Shown: positions 15,038 through 22,403 of the stretch, piece after piece
Layout: every line of letters starts with the position of its first letter
Numbering within the stretch: the first letter of the stretch is position 1
DNA from: an uncultured Acidimicrobiales bacterium
Lineage (GTDB): Bacteria > Actinomycetota > Acidimicrobiia > Acidimicrobiales > SZUA-35
Direction of reading: 5' to 3'
DNA length: 39,391 nt
NCBI GenBank assembly: GCA_937976305.1
Contig: CALJSB010000085.1
Location: 1 to 39,391, forward strand
The notes under the pieces: model-generated
What the model saw: the letters and a program-made list of their open reading frames with translations, nothing else
Told to the model about the DNA's origin: nothing
Database searches by the model: none
Translations under genes and position numbers: made by a program

Positions 15038-16165
15038 GTGGCACCCACGCGACATCAGGCGGCGGCAATTTGTACGCCCGGGCTCGAGTCGATTCTCGAG
15101 GCTGAGATGACAGCCCTCGGGCTGAAGCCCAAACCAGGCAATCGCGGTGTTGTCGAGTTTCGGGCCAACAACCGCCAGCTGTACGCCGCCAACCTTTGGT
15201 TGCGCACAGCGTCGAGAGTGCTGGTCCGGATCGGCTCGTTCAAGGCGACCGATTTCGATCATCTCCAACGCCGAGCCGACGAGATCGACTGGGCATCCTG
15301 GATCGCCGATGGTCACGCACCCGAGTTTCGGGTGACGTCGAGCAAATCTGCGCTCTATCACACCTCGGCGATCGCTCAGCGGCTCCATCAGGTCGTCGGT
15401 CCGCCATCGATCGGTGAGCCAACGCAGCCCTTTGTGATTCGCTTCGATCGCGACATCGCCACAGTGTCGGTCGACTCCGGTGGGGTGCCGCTGAGCCACC
15501 GAGCATGGCGAACCGAACTCGGCGTGGCGCCGCTCCGACCGACCATGGCGGCCGCCATGTTGTTGGCCTCAGGGTGGGATGGCACAACCTCGTTGCTCGA
15601 CCCGTTCTGCGGTTGTGGCACCATCGCAATCGAAGCCGCCCTGCTCGCACGAAAGTTGCCACCCGGTGGGGCGCGCACGTTCGCGTTTCAGACGTGGCCC
15701 GACTTCGAGCCGGGGGCATGGGCCAGCGTGAACGGTGCGGCGAAGGGCACCGATCTCGCCGATGGCGTCACGATTGAAGCCTTCGACCGAGACGCAAGCG
15801 CGATTACTGCGGCGGAGGCCAACGCGAAGCGAGCTGCCGTTGCCAGCGATGTCACCGTCGAGAAGCGACTCGTGAGCCACCTGACCGGCGACGAACGCCC
15901 CGGCCTCATCATCACCAACCCGCCCTATGGCAAACGAGTCGGCGACGGCGACCTCATGCCGCTCTACAAGCGATTCGGCGCCGTGGCCAGCGAGCGTCGC
16001 CCTGAGTACGGGCTGACGGTGGTGGTCACCGATCGAAAGCTCGGCAAGGCACTCGATGGGCGGCTCAAGCCCATCACCCGGTTCGGGCACGGCGGGCTCA
16101 AGGTCAGCGTTCTCAACCGGCCTGGCGGAACTCCATCATCAGCTGGTCCGGACCCGCAAGCGTGA
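15038..16165 (+). CDS. THUMP-domain RlmL/Trm14-like RNA guanine-N2 methyltransferase
   Basis: About 375 residues. The N-terminal ferredoxin-like/THUMP part begins CTPGLESILEAEM and contains FRVTSSKSALYHT, as in RlmL-type 23S rRNA and Trm14-type tRNA methyltransferases. The Rossmann methyltransferase part has DPFCGCGTIAIEAALLA (SAM binding, about 188) and the catalytic NPPYGKR (about 292), which selects an exocyclic amine such as guanine N2. It lacks the C-terminal RlmK half of E. coli RlmL. The last 53 bp overlap the convergent META-lipoprotein gene, so its C-terminal tail is probably dispensable. Confidence 0.88.
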   Translation: MAPTRHQAAAICTPGLESILEAEMTALGLKPKPGNRGVVEFRANNRQLYAANLWLRTASRVLVRIGSFKATDFDHLQRRADEIDWASWIADGHAPEFRVTSSKSALYHTSAIAQRLHQVVGPPSIGEPTQPFVIRFDRDIATVSVDSGGVPLSHRAWRTELGVAPLRPTMAAAMLLASGWDGTTSLLDPFCGCGTIAIEAALLARKLPPGGARTFAFQTWPDFEPGAWASVNGAAKGTDLADGVTIEAFDRDASAITAAEANAKRAAVASDVTVEKRLVSHLTGDERPGLIITNPPYGKRVGDGDLMPLYKRFGAVASERRPEYGLTVVVTDRKLGKALDGRLKPITRFGHGGLKVSVLNRPGGTPSSAGPDPQA

Positions 16166-16562
16166 GCTGATCACCCTCGAGGCGCCACTCGGTTAGTGCC
16201 TCGAGCCCGGCAACCGTGTCGTCTTCGACGGCCTGCAGATCATCGCTGCACGGCTGGGCGGTCGAGCCCGGGATGGTGAACGAGATCGCTCCATCGTCGT
16301 CGACGCTGAGGCTGCCGAGCACGGTGTGGCACACGGTCTCACCCCTCACTGCCGCATCGTCGAGATCGATCTCGAGCAGCAGGGAGACGTCATCACGTTC
16401 GCCGGCCGACGTGCTGAACGACTCGAGCGCCCAGAGTCCCTCGACGTCCGCACCCTCGTCGAACGAGCCGGCCACGTCCCCGCAGCTGGCCAAAATCCAG
16501 AGAAATGCCAGGCCTCCGACGACTCGCCGGGTGACGTTGAACGCTGCGATTTCACGAGTCAC
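16113..16562 (-). CDS. META-domain-like lipoprotein
   Basis: About 149 residues. A basic start, one hydrophobic stretch and LASC lipobox indicate a lipid-anchored secreted protein. The body resembles the META/HslJ domain: VEGLWALESF at the front, VCHTVLGSLSVDDDGAISF in the middle with a Cys, QPC, and EALTEWRLEGDQLTL near the end. HslJ-type proteins are linked to envelope or stress functions without a known reaction. The start GTG 16562 is chosen because TACGGT lies 7 nt upstream; the longer frame to TTG 16586 would cross that box. Confidence 0.7.
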   Translation of the reverse strand: MTREIAAFNVTRRVVGGLAFLWILASCGDVAGSFDEGADVEGLWALESFSTSAGERDDVSLLLEIDLDDAAVRGETVCHTVLGSLSVDDDGAISFTIPGSTAQPCSDDLQAVEDDTVAGLEALTEWRLEGDQLTLAGPDQLMMEFRQAG

Positions 16563-16569
16563 TGTGGGC

Positions 16570-16575
16570 ACCGTA
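16570..16575 (-). promoter_or_regulatory. leaderless -10 box for META lipoprotein
   Basis: TACGGT on the minus strand, 7 nt before GTG 16562. It is divergent from the hydroxylase promoter 15 bp away. Confidence 0.5.
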
Positions 16576-16590
16576 ACCGGCACCAAGGAG

Positions 16591-16602
16591 TACTGTTCGG
16601 AG
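16591..16602 (+). promoter_or_regulatory. leaderless promoter for molybdenum hydroxylase operon
   Basis: TACTGT at 16591-16596, exactly 6 nt before ATG 16603. Confidence 0.5.
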
Positions 16603-18123
16603 ATGTCCCTGCCCGTAGCGGCGCCATGGATGCACGAGTCCCAGCATCCGGCTCACGTTCCCGATCGATACGTTCGACCAGCGTCCGTCGATGAAGCCCT
16701 TGCTCTCCTCGCATCGCAGGGCGACACCGCAACGGTGATTGCCGGCGGCACAGACTTGATGGTCGAGCTCGATCGAAGAGTGTCGATGCCGTCGGTGCTG
16801 GTTGACATCACCGGAATCGCAGGCCTCGACGGCATCTCTGTTGCACAACAGTCGAGCACCGAATCGACGACCGGCAACGATCGGATCATGCTCGGCCCGC
16901 TGGTGACCCACAATCAAGCTGCCACCTCGCCGCTGGTCATCGGTCGTGGTCTGCCATTGGCGCAGGCTGCGCTCGAAGTCGGGTCACCGGCCCTCCGCAA
17001 TCGGGCCACCATCGTTGGCAATGTCGTTACGGCCAGCCCGGCAAACGACACGATCAGCGCCCTTCGGGCTCTTGACACCGAGGTGGTGATGCAATCGCAG
17101 CGCGGCACCCGCTCGGCTGATCTCGCGGAGTTCCACACCGGTGTGCGGGCCACGTTGCTCGAAGCTGACGAGCTCGTGACCGGCCTTTCTGTTCGGCCGC
17201 TCGAAGCCGCCGACCGAGGCGTCTATTTGAAGCTTGGGCTCCGTCGAGCACAGGCCATCTCGGTGGTGCACCTCGCCATCGTGCTGCGCGTCGGTGACGA
17301 CCAACAGATCACCGAAGCCCGGATTGCTCTCGGCAGCGTGGCCCCGACGATCGTGACCCTCGCTGATGTCGAAGCCCGCCTCGTCGCCGAACAGATCGCT
17401 ATCGGCGATCTCGACCGTCGACTGATCGACTCTGTTGCCGAAGAGTGTCGGGCTGCGGTGTCGCCGATCGATGACGGCCGAGCGACCGCCGATCACCGAA
17501 GCGATCAGGTCGAGGTCATGGTGCGGCGGGCACTTGCTGCACTCGCCGACGGAACACATGGCCAGGTCCATCCGGCTGGTGCGCCAACTCTTGGCGGACC
17601 AGCCGTTGTTGCCCCACGTGCGGCCGAAGCAGTCGACGTAGAGCCCGGGCAAGACCTGGCTGTAACGGTGAATGGCACGGACGTAGTGGCACCCGCGACC
17701 GGGACCACGTTGCTCGACTGGCTGCGTGAGAGCGCCGCCCTCACCGGCACCAAGGAGGGCTGTGCCGAGGGGGAGTGTGGGGCCTGCACCGTGACGCTCG
17801 AAGGAACAGCCGTGTTGAGTTGCCTCGTGCCCGATGGCCGAGCCGATGGCGCAACGGTCGTCACCATCGAGGGCCTTGCCGACGGCGGCTCCGCTCCCGA
17901 GCTGCATCCGATGCAGCAGGCATTCATCGATCGAGCCGCGGTTCAGTGCGGCTACTGCATTCCTGGGTTCGTGATGGCCGCAGCGTGTCTCGAGCCGGCC
18001 GAGGCGACTGACGAGGCCGCACGCAAGATCGGGCTCTCGGGCAACTTGTGCCGGTGCACGGGCTACTACGCAATCGAGCGAGCAGTTGGTGACGCTGCTT
18101 CCCAGGTGGCCGGTGACTCGTGA
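16603..18123 (+). CDS. molybdenum hydroxylase FAD + 2Fe-2S subunit (fused)
   Basis: About 506 residues. The N-terminal CO-dehydrogenase-flavoprotein-like domain has YVRPASVDEALALL, VIAGGTDLMVEL (FAD pyrophosphate loop, about 46-57) and GSPALRNRATIVGNV. The C-terminal domain carries both ferredoxin clusters: CAEGECGAC near residue 387 with a later Cys, then CGYCIPGF near 449 and CRCTGY near 484. The order FAD then Fe-S is the reverse of the common XdhA fusion. Electrons from the molybdenum site should pass through the clusters to FAD. The stop overlaps the next gene's GTG by 4 nt. Confidence 0.93.
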   Translation: MSLPVAAPWMHESQHPAHVPDRYVRPASVDEALALLASQGDTATVIAGGTDLMVELDRRVSMPSVLVDITGIAGLDGISVAQQSSTESTTGNDRIMLGPLVTHNQAATSPLVIGRGLPLAQAALEVGSPALRNRATIVGNVVTASPANDTISALRALDTEVVMQSQRGTRSADLAEFHTGVRATLLEADELVTGLSVRPLEAADRGVYLKLGLRRAQAISVVHLAIVLRVGDDQQITEARIALGSVAPTIVTLADVEARLVAEQIAIGDLDRRLIDSVAEECRAAVSPIDDGRATADHRSDQVEVMVRRALAALADGTHGQVHPAGAPTLGGPAVVAPRAAEAVDVEPGQDLAVTVNGTDVVAPATGTTLLDWLRESAALTGTKEGCAEGECGACTVTLEGTAVLSCLVPDGRADGATVVTIEGLADGGSAPELHPMQQAFIDRAAVQCGYCIPGFVMAAACLEPAEATDEAARKIGLSGNLCRCTGYYAIERAVGDAASQVAGDS

Positions 18124-20372
18124 GCCTCGGACCCTCAATTCCTAAACCCGACGCCCATGGCAAGGTGACCGGAGACACCAACTACGCGGGCGACATCGAC
18201 CGAGATGGTCAACTCGTCGCCAAGGTGCTGTTCACCAACGAACCGCACGCCCGCATCACGAGGCTCGACACCGCCGCAGCCGAGTTGGTTGCTGGCGTGG
18301 TGTGTGTGCTCACCGCTGCCGATGTACCGGTGAACGAGTACGGGCTCACCATGTTCGACCAGCCGGTACTGATCGGGCCAACGTCGACGGCGCGGTCTGA
18401 GGTGCCCCACGATGTTTCGCGATGGGAGGCCGACCATCTGGCCATCGTTGTTGCCGAGACGTCCGCCGCCGCTGATCGAGCCGCAGCCCTCATCGAGGTC
18501 GAGTGGGAGCAGCTTGCTCTCGTGCCCGACATCGACGCTGCCATGGCAACCGATGCGCCGTTGCTGCACCCCGAGCACCCGGCGCAGTCGAACGTGTACC
18601 ACCACCTCGTGATTCGCAAGGGCGACGTCGCGGCAGCCTTCGCGGAGGCTGACCTCGTCGTCGAGGGCACCTACGAGCTGCCCTACCAGGAACACGCCTA
18701 CCTCCAGACCGAGGCTGCTCTTGGCTACGTCGACGACGAGGGCCGCATCACCATCGAGACGGCGGGCCAGTGGACCCACGAAGATCGCGAGCAGATCGCC
18801 CACGCGCTGGGTCTTGACGACGAGCAGGTCCGCGTCATCTACCGGGCCATCGGCGGCGCCTTTGGTGGCAAGGAAGACATGAGTCTTCAGATCGTTGTTG
18901 CGCTGGCGGTGGTTGCGCTTCGAGATCGGGGGATCGATCGGCCCGTCAAAGCGGTGTGGAATCGCGAAGAGTCGATCGTCGGGCACCACAAGCGGCACCG
19001 CGGTCGAATCACCACCCGTTGGGCGGCGCGAGCTGACGGAACGATCCTGGGAGTCGAAGCCACCGGGCACCTCGACGCTGGCTCCTACAACTACACCTCC
19101 AACAAGGTGCTCGGGAATCTGCATCTGACGGTGGCCGGGCCCTATGAGATCCCGAATGCCCATATCGATTCCTACGCCGTCTACACGAACGCGGTTCCCG
19201 GTGGTGCGTTCCGTGGTTTTGGTGGGCCGCAGGGCTGCTTCGTGTCCGAGAGCCAGATGAACAAGCTGGCCGAAGCGACCGGGCTCGATCCGGTCGATGT
19301 CAGGCGTCGCAACACATTGCGAGACGGCTCGATCGGCATCACGGGAACCGAGATGCCGGCCGGAGTCAGCCTGCCCGAGGTGATCGATGCCTGCGCCGAT
19401 GCCGCGGCATGGACCGACCCGTTACCGAGCCCGCAGCCCATCGCCGCCTTTGCATCGCTGCCACCTTCGACGTCGACCGTCCGGCGCGGCCGGGGCTTTG
19501 CCTGCGCCTACAAGAACATCGGGTTCTCCTTCGGCTACCCCGAACGAAGCGACGCGGAGATCGTTCTCACCGGACCAGACGGTGCCGATGAGCCTGACGG
19601 CGCCCAGCTGTTCCTGGCCGGCGCCGACGTTGGCCAGGGCGCCCACACCGCCTTCGTGCAAATGGCAGCCGAGGCCACGGGGCTGCCGTTCGACGCCATC
19701 GACGCCGAGTTCTCAGACACGGCCTCGTCTGGCGATTCAGGCTCGGCGTCGGCGTCTCGACTCAGTTGGATGACAGGCAACGCGATTCTCGGCGCCGCCG
19801 AGGAAGCAGACAAAGCTTGGCGAGATGGCGCACGCCCAGCCAGGGGCCAGTTTCGCTACACCCCGCCGCCGACCGAACCCCTCGACCCCGATGGGGCTCC
19901 ATCGGTTCCCAACTTCGCCTACGGGTATGTCGCTGAGGCCGTTGATCTCTCCGTGGACGTCGAGACCGGCCACATCGTCGTGCACGACGTGGTGTGTGCC
20001 ATCGACGTTGGCCGCATCATCAACCACGATCTTGTGGTCGGACAGGTCGAAGGGGCGGTGATCCAAGCGCACGGGTATGCGCTGTCGGAAAACCTGCAGG
20101 TAGTCGATGCTCGGGTGATGAACCCCCGCTTCAGCGGCTATCTGATTCCCGGTATTGGCGATGTCCCCGATCAGGTTCGTTCGGTGCTGCTCGAAGTCCC
20201 CGACCCCCGCGGCCCGTTCGGGGTTCGCGGCATGGCTGAGATGCCGCTCATGCCCTATGCGCCGGCGATCACGGCGGCACTCCACGATGCGACAGGGCTC
20301 TGGTTCCACGAGTTTCCGCTCACGCCGGGTCGAGTCCGGGCTGCGCTGCGTGCATCTACAGTGAGCCGATGA
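18120..20372 (+). CDS. xanthine-dehydrogenase-type molybdenum-binding subunit
   Basis: 750 residues. The large catalytic subunit of a xanthine dehydrogenase/purine hydroxylase-like enzyme. Family signatures are IPKPDAHGKVTGDTNYAGD at the start, GGAFGGKEDMSLQ near residue 244, VWNREESIVGHHKRH, AFRGFGGPQG near 363, GADVGQGAHT near 500 and GVRGMAEMPLMP near 701, the last giving the catalytic Glu. Substrate cannot be read; the adjoining SsnA-like amidohydrolase and the xdhC/yqeB/yqeC genes point to a purine or related N-heterocycle and possibly a selenium-bearing molybdenum site. It starts with GTG in a GTGA overlap and ends in an ATGA overlap. Confidence 0.92.
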   Translation: MSLGPSIPKPDAHGKVTGDTNYAGDIDRDGQLVAKVLFTNEPHARITRLDTAAAELVAGVVCVLTAADVPVNEYGLTMFDQPVLIGPTSTARSEVPHDVSRWEADHLAIVVAETSAAADRAAALIEVEWEQLALVPDIDAAMATDAPLLHPEHPAQSNVYHHLVIRKGDVAAAFAEADLVVEGTYELPYQEHAYLQTEAALGYVDDEGRITIETAGQWTHEDREQIAHALGLDDEQVRVIYRAIGGAFGGKEDMSLQIVVALAVVALRDRGIDRPVKAVWNREESIVGHHKRHRGRITTRWAARADGTILGVEATGHLDAGSYNYTSNKVLGNLHLTVAGPYEIPNAHIDSYAVYTNAVPGGAFRGFGGPQGCFVSESQMNKLAEATGLDPVDVRRRNTLRDGSIGITGTEMPAGVSLPEVIDACADAAAWTDPLPSPQPIAAFASLPPSTSTVRRGRGFACAYKNIGFSFGYPERSDAEIVLTGPDGADEPDGAQLFLAGADVGQGAHTAFVQMAAEATGLPFDAIDAEFSDTASSGDSGSASASRLSWMTGNAILGAAEEADKAWRDGARPARGQFRYTPPPTEPLDPDGAPSVPNFAYGYVAEAVDLSVDVETGHIVVHDVVCAIDVGRIINHDLVVGQVEGAVIQAHGYALSENLQVVDARVMNPRFSGYLIPGIGDVPDQVRSVLLEVPDPRGPFGVRGMAEMPLMPYAPAITAALHDATGLWFHEFPLTPGRVRAALRASTVSR
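20357..20368 (+). promoter_or_regulatory. internal leaderless promoter for SsnA-like gene
   Basis: TACAGT at 20357-20362 inside the end of the Mo-subunit gene, exactly 6 nt before ATG 20369. The gene could thus be expressed alone as well as by read-through. Confidence 0.4.
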
Positions 20373-21397
20373 GCGATCATGGCGTCACGCCGGGACTGGT
20401 GTGCGGGCACCACCATCTGTACTCATCGTTGGCCCGGGGAATGCCGGCGCCGCCAACGTCGCCTACGAAGTTCATCGAGATCTTGCAGCGGGTGTGGTGG
20501 CGTCTCGATCGGGCCCTCGATCTCGAGATGATCGAATGGTCAGCGAAGCTCGGAGCGCTCGAGGCACTCGAATCGGGCTGTACCGCGATCGTCGATCATC
20601 ACGAGTCACCCAATGCCATCGAGGGCAGCCTCAGTGTGATTGCCGATGCGTGTGCCGAGATCGGTGTGCGTGTCGTGTGCGCATACGGCATCACCGACCG
20701 GCATGGCTCCGATGGGGCCAAGGCCGGGATTGAAGAGAACAGAAGATTTCTCAGCGAAGGTGGCCGTGGGATGGTCGGCCTCCACGCCGCGTTCACCTGT
20801 GAGCCGCGCACGATTGATGCGGCCATTTCGCTTGCGGAAGAACACAACGTCGGTCTGCACGTGCATGTGGCCGAGGGTGCAGTCGACGCCGGCGGGGGCG
20901 CTGATCTGGCTCGTCGTTCGAAGCCGAACTGGTTGCTGGTGCACGGAGTCCACTTACCCGATGGCATCGAGTTCGACGGCATGATGGCCCACAACCCTCG
21001 CTCCAACATGAACAACAGTGTTGGCTACGCCCACCCGTTGCGTTTCGATTCGCCCGTCGTGCTCGGTACTGATGGCATCGGAGCCAACATGCTTGATGAG
21101 TTTCGGTTGGCGTTCGCCAAGCTTCGCGAACACGACGTCGAGGCCAGCCCTGAAGTGCCGTGGGAATGGCTCACGAACGGGTGGCAGCTGGTGCCCGAAG
21201 CCCAGGACGACGTTGTCACCTGGTCGTACCCGACCATGACACCGTGGCACCTCGGGTACAGCACCGGCGTTCGACCGATCGACGTGATCGTCGGCGGCAA
21301 GAAGCTCCTCGAAGACGGTCAGGCAACGAGCGTCGACAGCGACGAGATCAGGGCCAAGGCAGCCGAACAGGCAGCTCGCCTCTTCGCTGCCCTCTAG
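20369..21397 (+). CDS. ssnA: SsnA-like amidohydrolase lacking N-terminal sandwich strands
   Basis: 342 residues. Starts almost directly at the metal site, PGLVCGHHHLYSSLARGMP, the segment that in SsnA comes after about 60-70 residues of N-terminal beta-sandwich. The remaining active site is intact: HVHVAEG (His and Glu), LVHGVHL (catalytic His) and LGTDG (Asp). A C-terminal sandwich piece (RPIDVIVGGKKLLEDG) is present. SsnA accompanies the E. coli ygfK/ygfM/xdhD hydroxylase genes and is thought to deaminate a related heterocycle. The ATG overlaps the previous stop (ATGA), so the short N-terminus is real unless an in-frame event was missed. Confidence 0.82.
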   Translation: MSDHGVTPGLVCGHHHLYSSLARGMPAPPTSPTKFIEILQRVWWRLDRALDLEMIEWSAKLGALEALESGCTAIVDHHESPNAIEGSLSVIADACAEIGVRVVCAYGITDRHGSDGAKAGIEENRRFLSEGGRGMVGLHAAFTCEPRTIDAAISLAEEHNVGLHVHVAEGAVDAGGGADLARRSKPNWLLVHGVHLPDGIEFDGMMAHNPRSNMNNSVGYAHPLRFDSPVVLGTDGIGANMLDEFRLAFAKLREHDVEASPEVPWEWLTNGWQLVPEAQDDVVTWSYPTMTPWHLGYSTGVRPIDVIVGGKKLLEDGQATSVDSDEIRAKAAEQAARLFAAL

Positions 21398-22380
21398 CGC
21401 TCGGCTGTCGGGGATGCCGATCGGTTGTTCCACCACAACCAACTCATGATTCCCATGGGAATGGGCAAGGCAAAGCTGACGAATCGAAAAAGCAGGACAG
21501 CGGCGACGACCTGCGCCTCGATGCCGTCCTGCCCTGAGGCCACCAACGCTGCGGTCAGACCCAGTTCCAAGATGCCGATACCGCCGGGTGTGATGGGAAC
21601 AGCGGTCACGAGTCGACCAAACGCAAAGGCGGCCAGGATCGCCGCTGCCGTGAGGCCGGCACTGTCGACCCCAACGCCCCGAATGCAGATGCCGAGCAGA
21701 ACGGCGAGATTCAGGTGGCCGGCGAGGGTCCAGAACGTCAACGCCTGCCAACGCTGATGGAGTAGCTCGAGCGTTGCTTGTCGCCACTCCTCGACCTGCT
21801 CTTCGCGGACAAATCGGCGAATCGGTCGAGTCAGACGAGCGGCCATCGTCGGTGAGCCGGCAACAACGAGCAGCACCAACACGGCACCGACGAGCAGCAC
21901 GAGGCTGATGATCGTTGCTTGCACGAGGCCTGGCGTGACTGGCTCACTCGCTGCAAGCCAGCCGAGCGCAACGGCGGGCATGGCGAGCTTCACGATGATG
22001 TCCCACACGCCGGTGATGATGATTGAGCGGGCGACGGCATCGGTCGTGTGACCCCAGCTCCGATACATCGTTGTCGTGAGTCCGATCGCCATGGCGCTTC
22101 CACCCGGCACCACGTTCGTCAGCGCGGATGTGGCCCAGTCGGTGACCGTTGCTCGTCGCATCGTGAGTCCGGGCAGTGCTGCGACCTGGGATGCCGCTGG
22201 CGCCAGCAGGTTGAGGATCGACACCACGAGGAGCGGCACGAGCCAGCTGCGATCGAAGTCGGCGATGATTTCGCCGACGTCGCCGTAGTCAGCAATCCGG
22301 GGGAGTGCGAAGGCGAACACCGCGATCGCGATTGCTACTCCGAGAACTTGGCGAACCCGGCGTCGACGATTCGAAGCCAC
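21394..22380 (-). CDS. LPG-synthase-TM/UPF0104-like integral membrane protein
   Basis: About 328 residues, with roughly eight hydrophobic helices. The LTNVVPGGSAMAIGL and ITPGGIGILELGLTAAL loops are the paired PGG/PGGIG-E signatures of the lysylphosphatidylglycerol synthase transmembrane/YbhN family, whose members translocate or modify lipids or glycolipids. No aminoacyl-transferase domain is attached, so a flippase-like role is more likely than LPG synthesis; this is inference. GTG 22380 is chosen over ATG 22413/GTG 22416 because TACGGT lies 7 nt before it. The end shares CTAG with the SsnA-like stop. Confidence 0.82.
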   Translation of the reverse strand: MASNRRRRVRQVLGVAIAIAVFAFALPRIADYGDVGEIIADFDRSWLVPLLVVSILNLLAPAASQVAALPGLTMRRATVTDWATSALTNVVPGGSAMAIGLTTTMYRSWGHTTDAVARSIIITGVWDIIVKLAMPAVALGWLAASEPVTPGLVQATIISLVLLVGAVLVLLVVAGSPTMAARLTRPIRRFVREEQVEEWRQATLELLHQRWQALTFWTLAGHLNLAVLLGICIRGVGVDSAGLTAAAILAAFAFGRLVTAVPITPGGIGILELGLTAALVASGQDGIEAQVVAAVLLFRFVSFALPIPMGIMSWLWWNNRSASPTAER

Positions 22381-22387
22381 GAGCTGC

Positions 22388-22397
22388 ACCGTAGAGT
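22388..22397. promoter_or_regulatory. overlapping divergent -10 boxes (bidirectional promoter)
   Basis: ACCGTAGAGT reads TACGGT on the minus strand (22388-22393, 7 nt before GTG 22380) and TAGAGT on the plus strand (22392-22397, 6 nt before GTG 22404). The two -10 boxes share the TA at 22392-22393. Confidence 0.55.
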
Positions 22398-22403
22398 TGC
22401 GCG

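Noticed and set aside
14882..15499. 205-codon minus-strand frame over the methyltransferase start
   Set aside because: Arg/Cys/Asp-rich with no motif; it would overlap the THUMP part that has clear family signatures.
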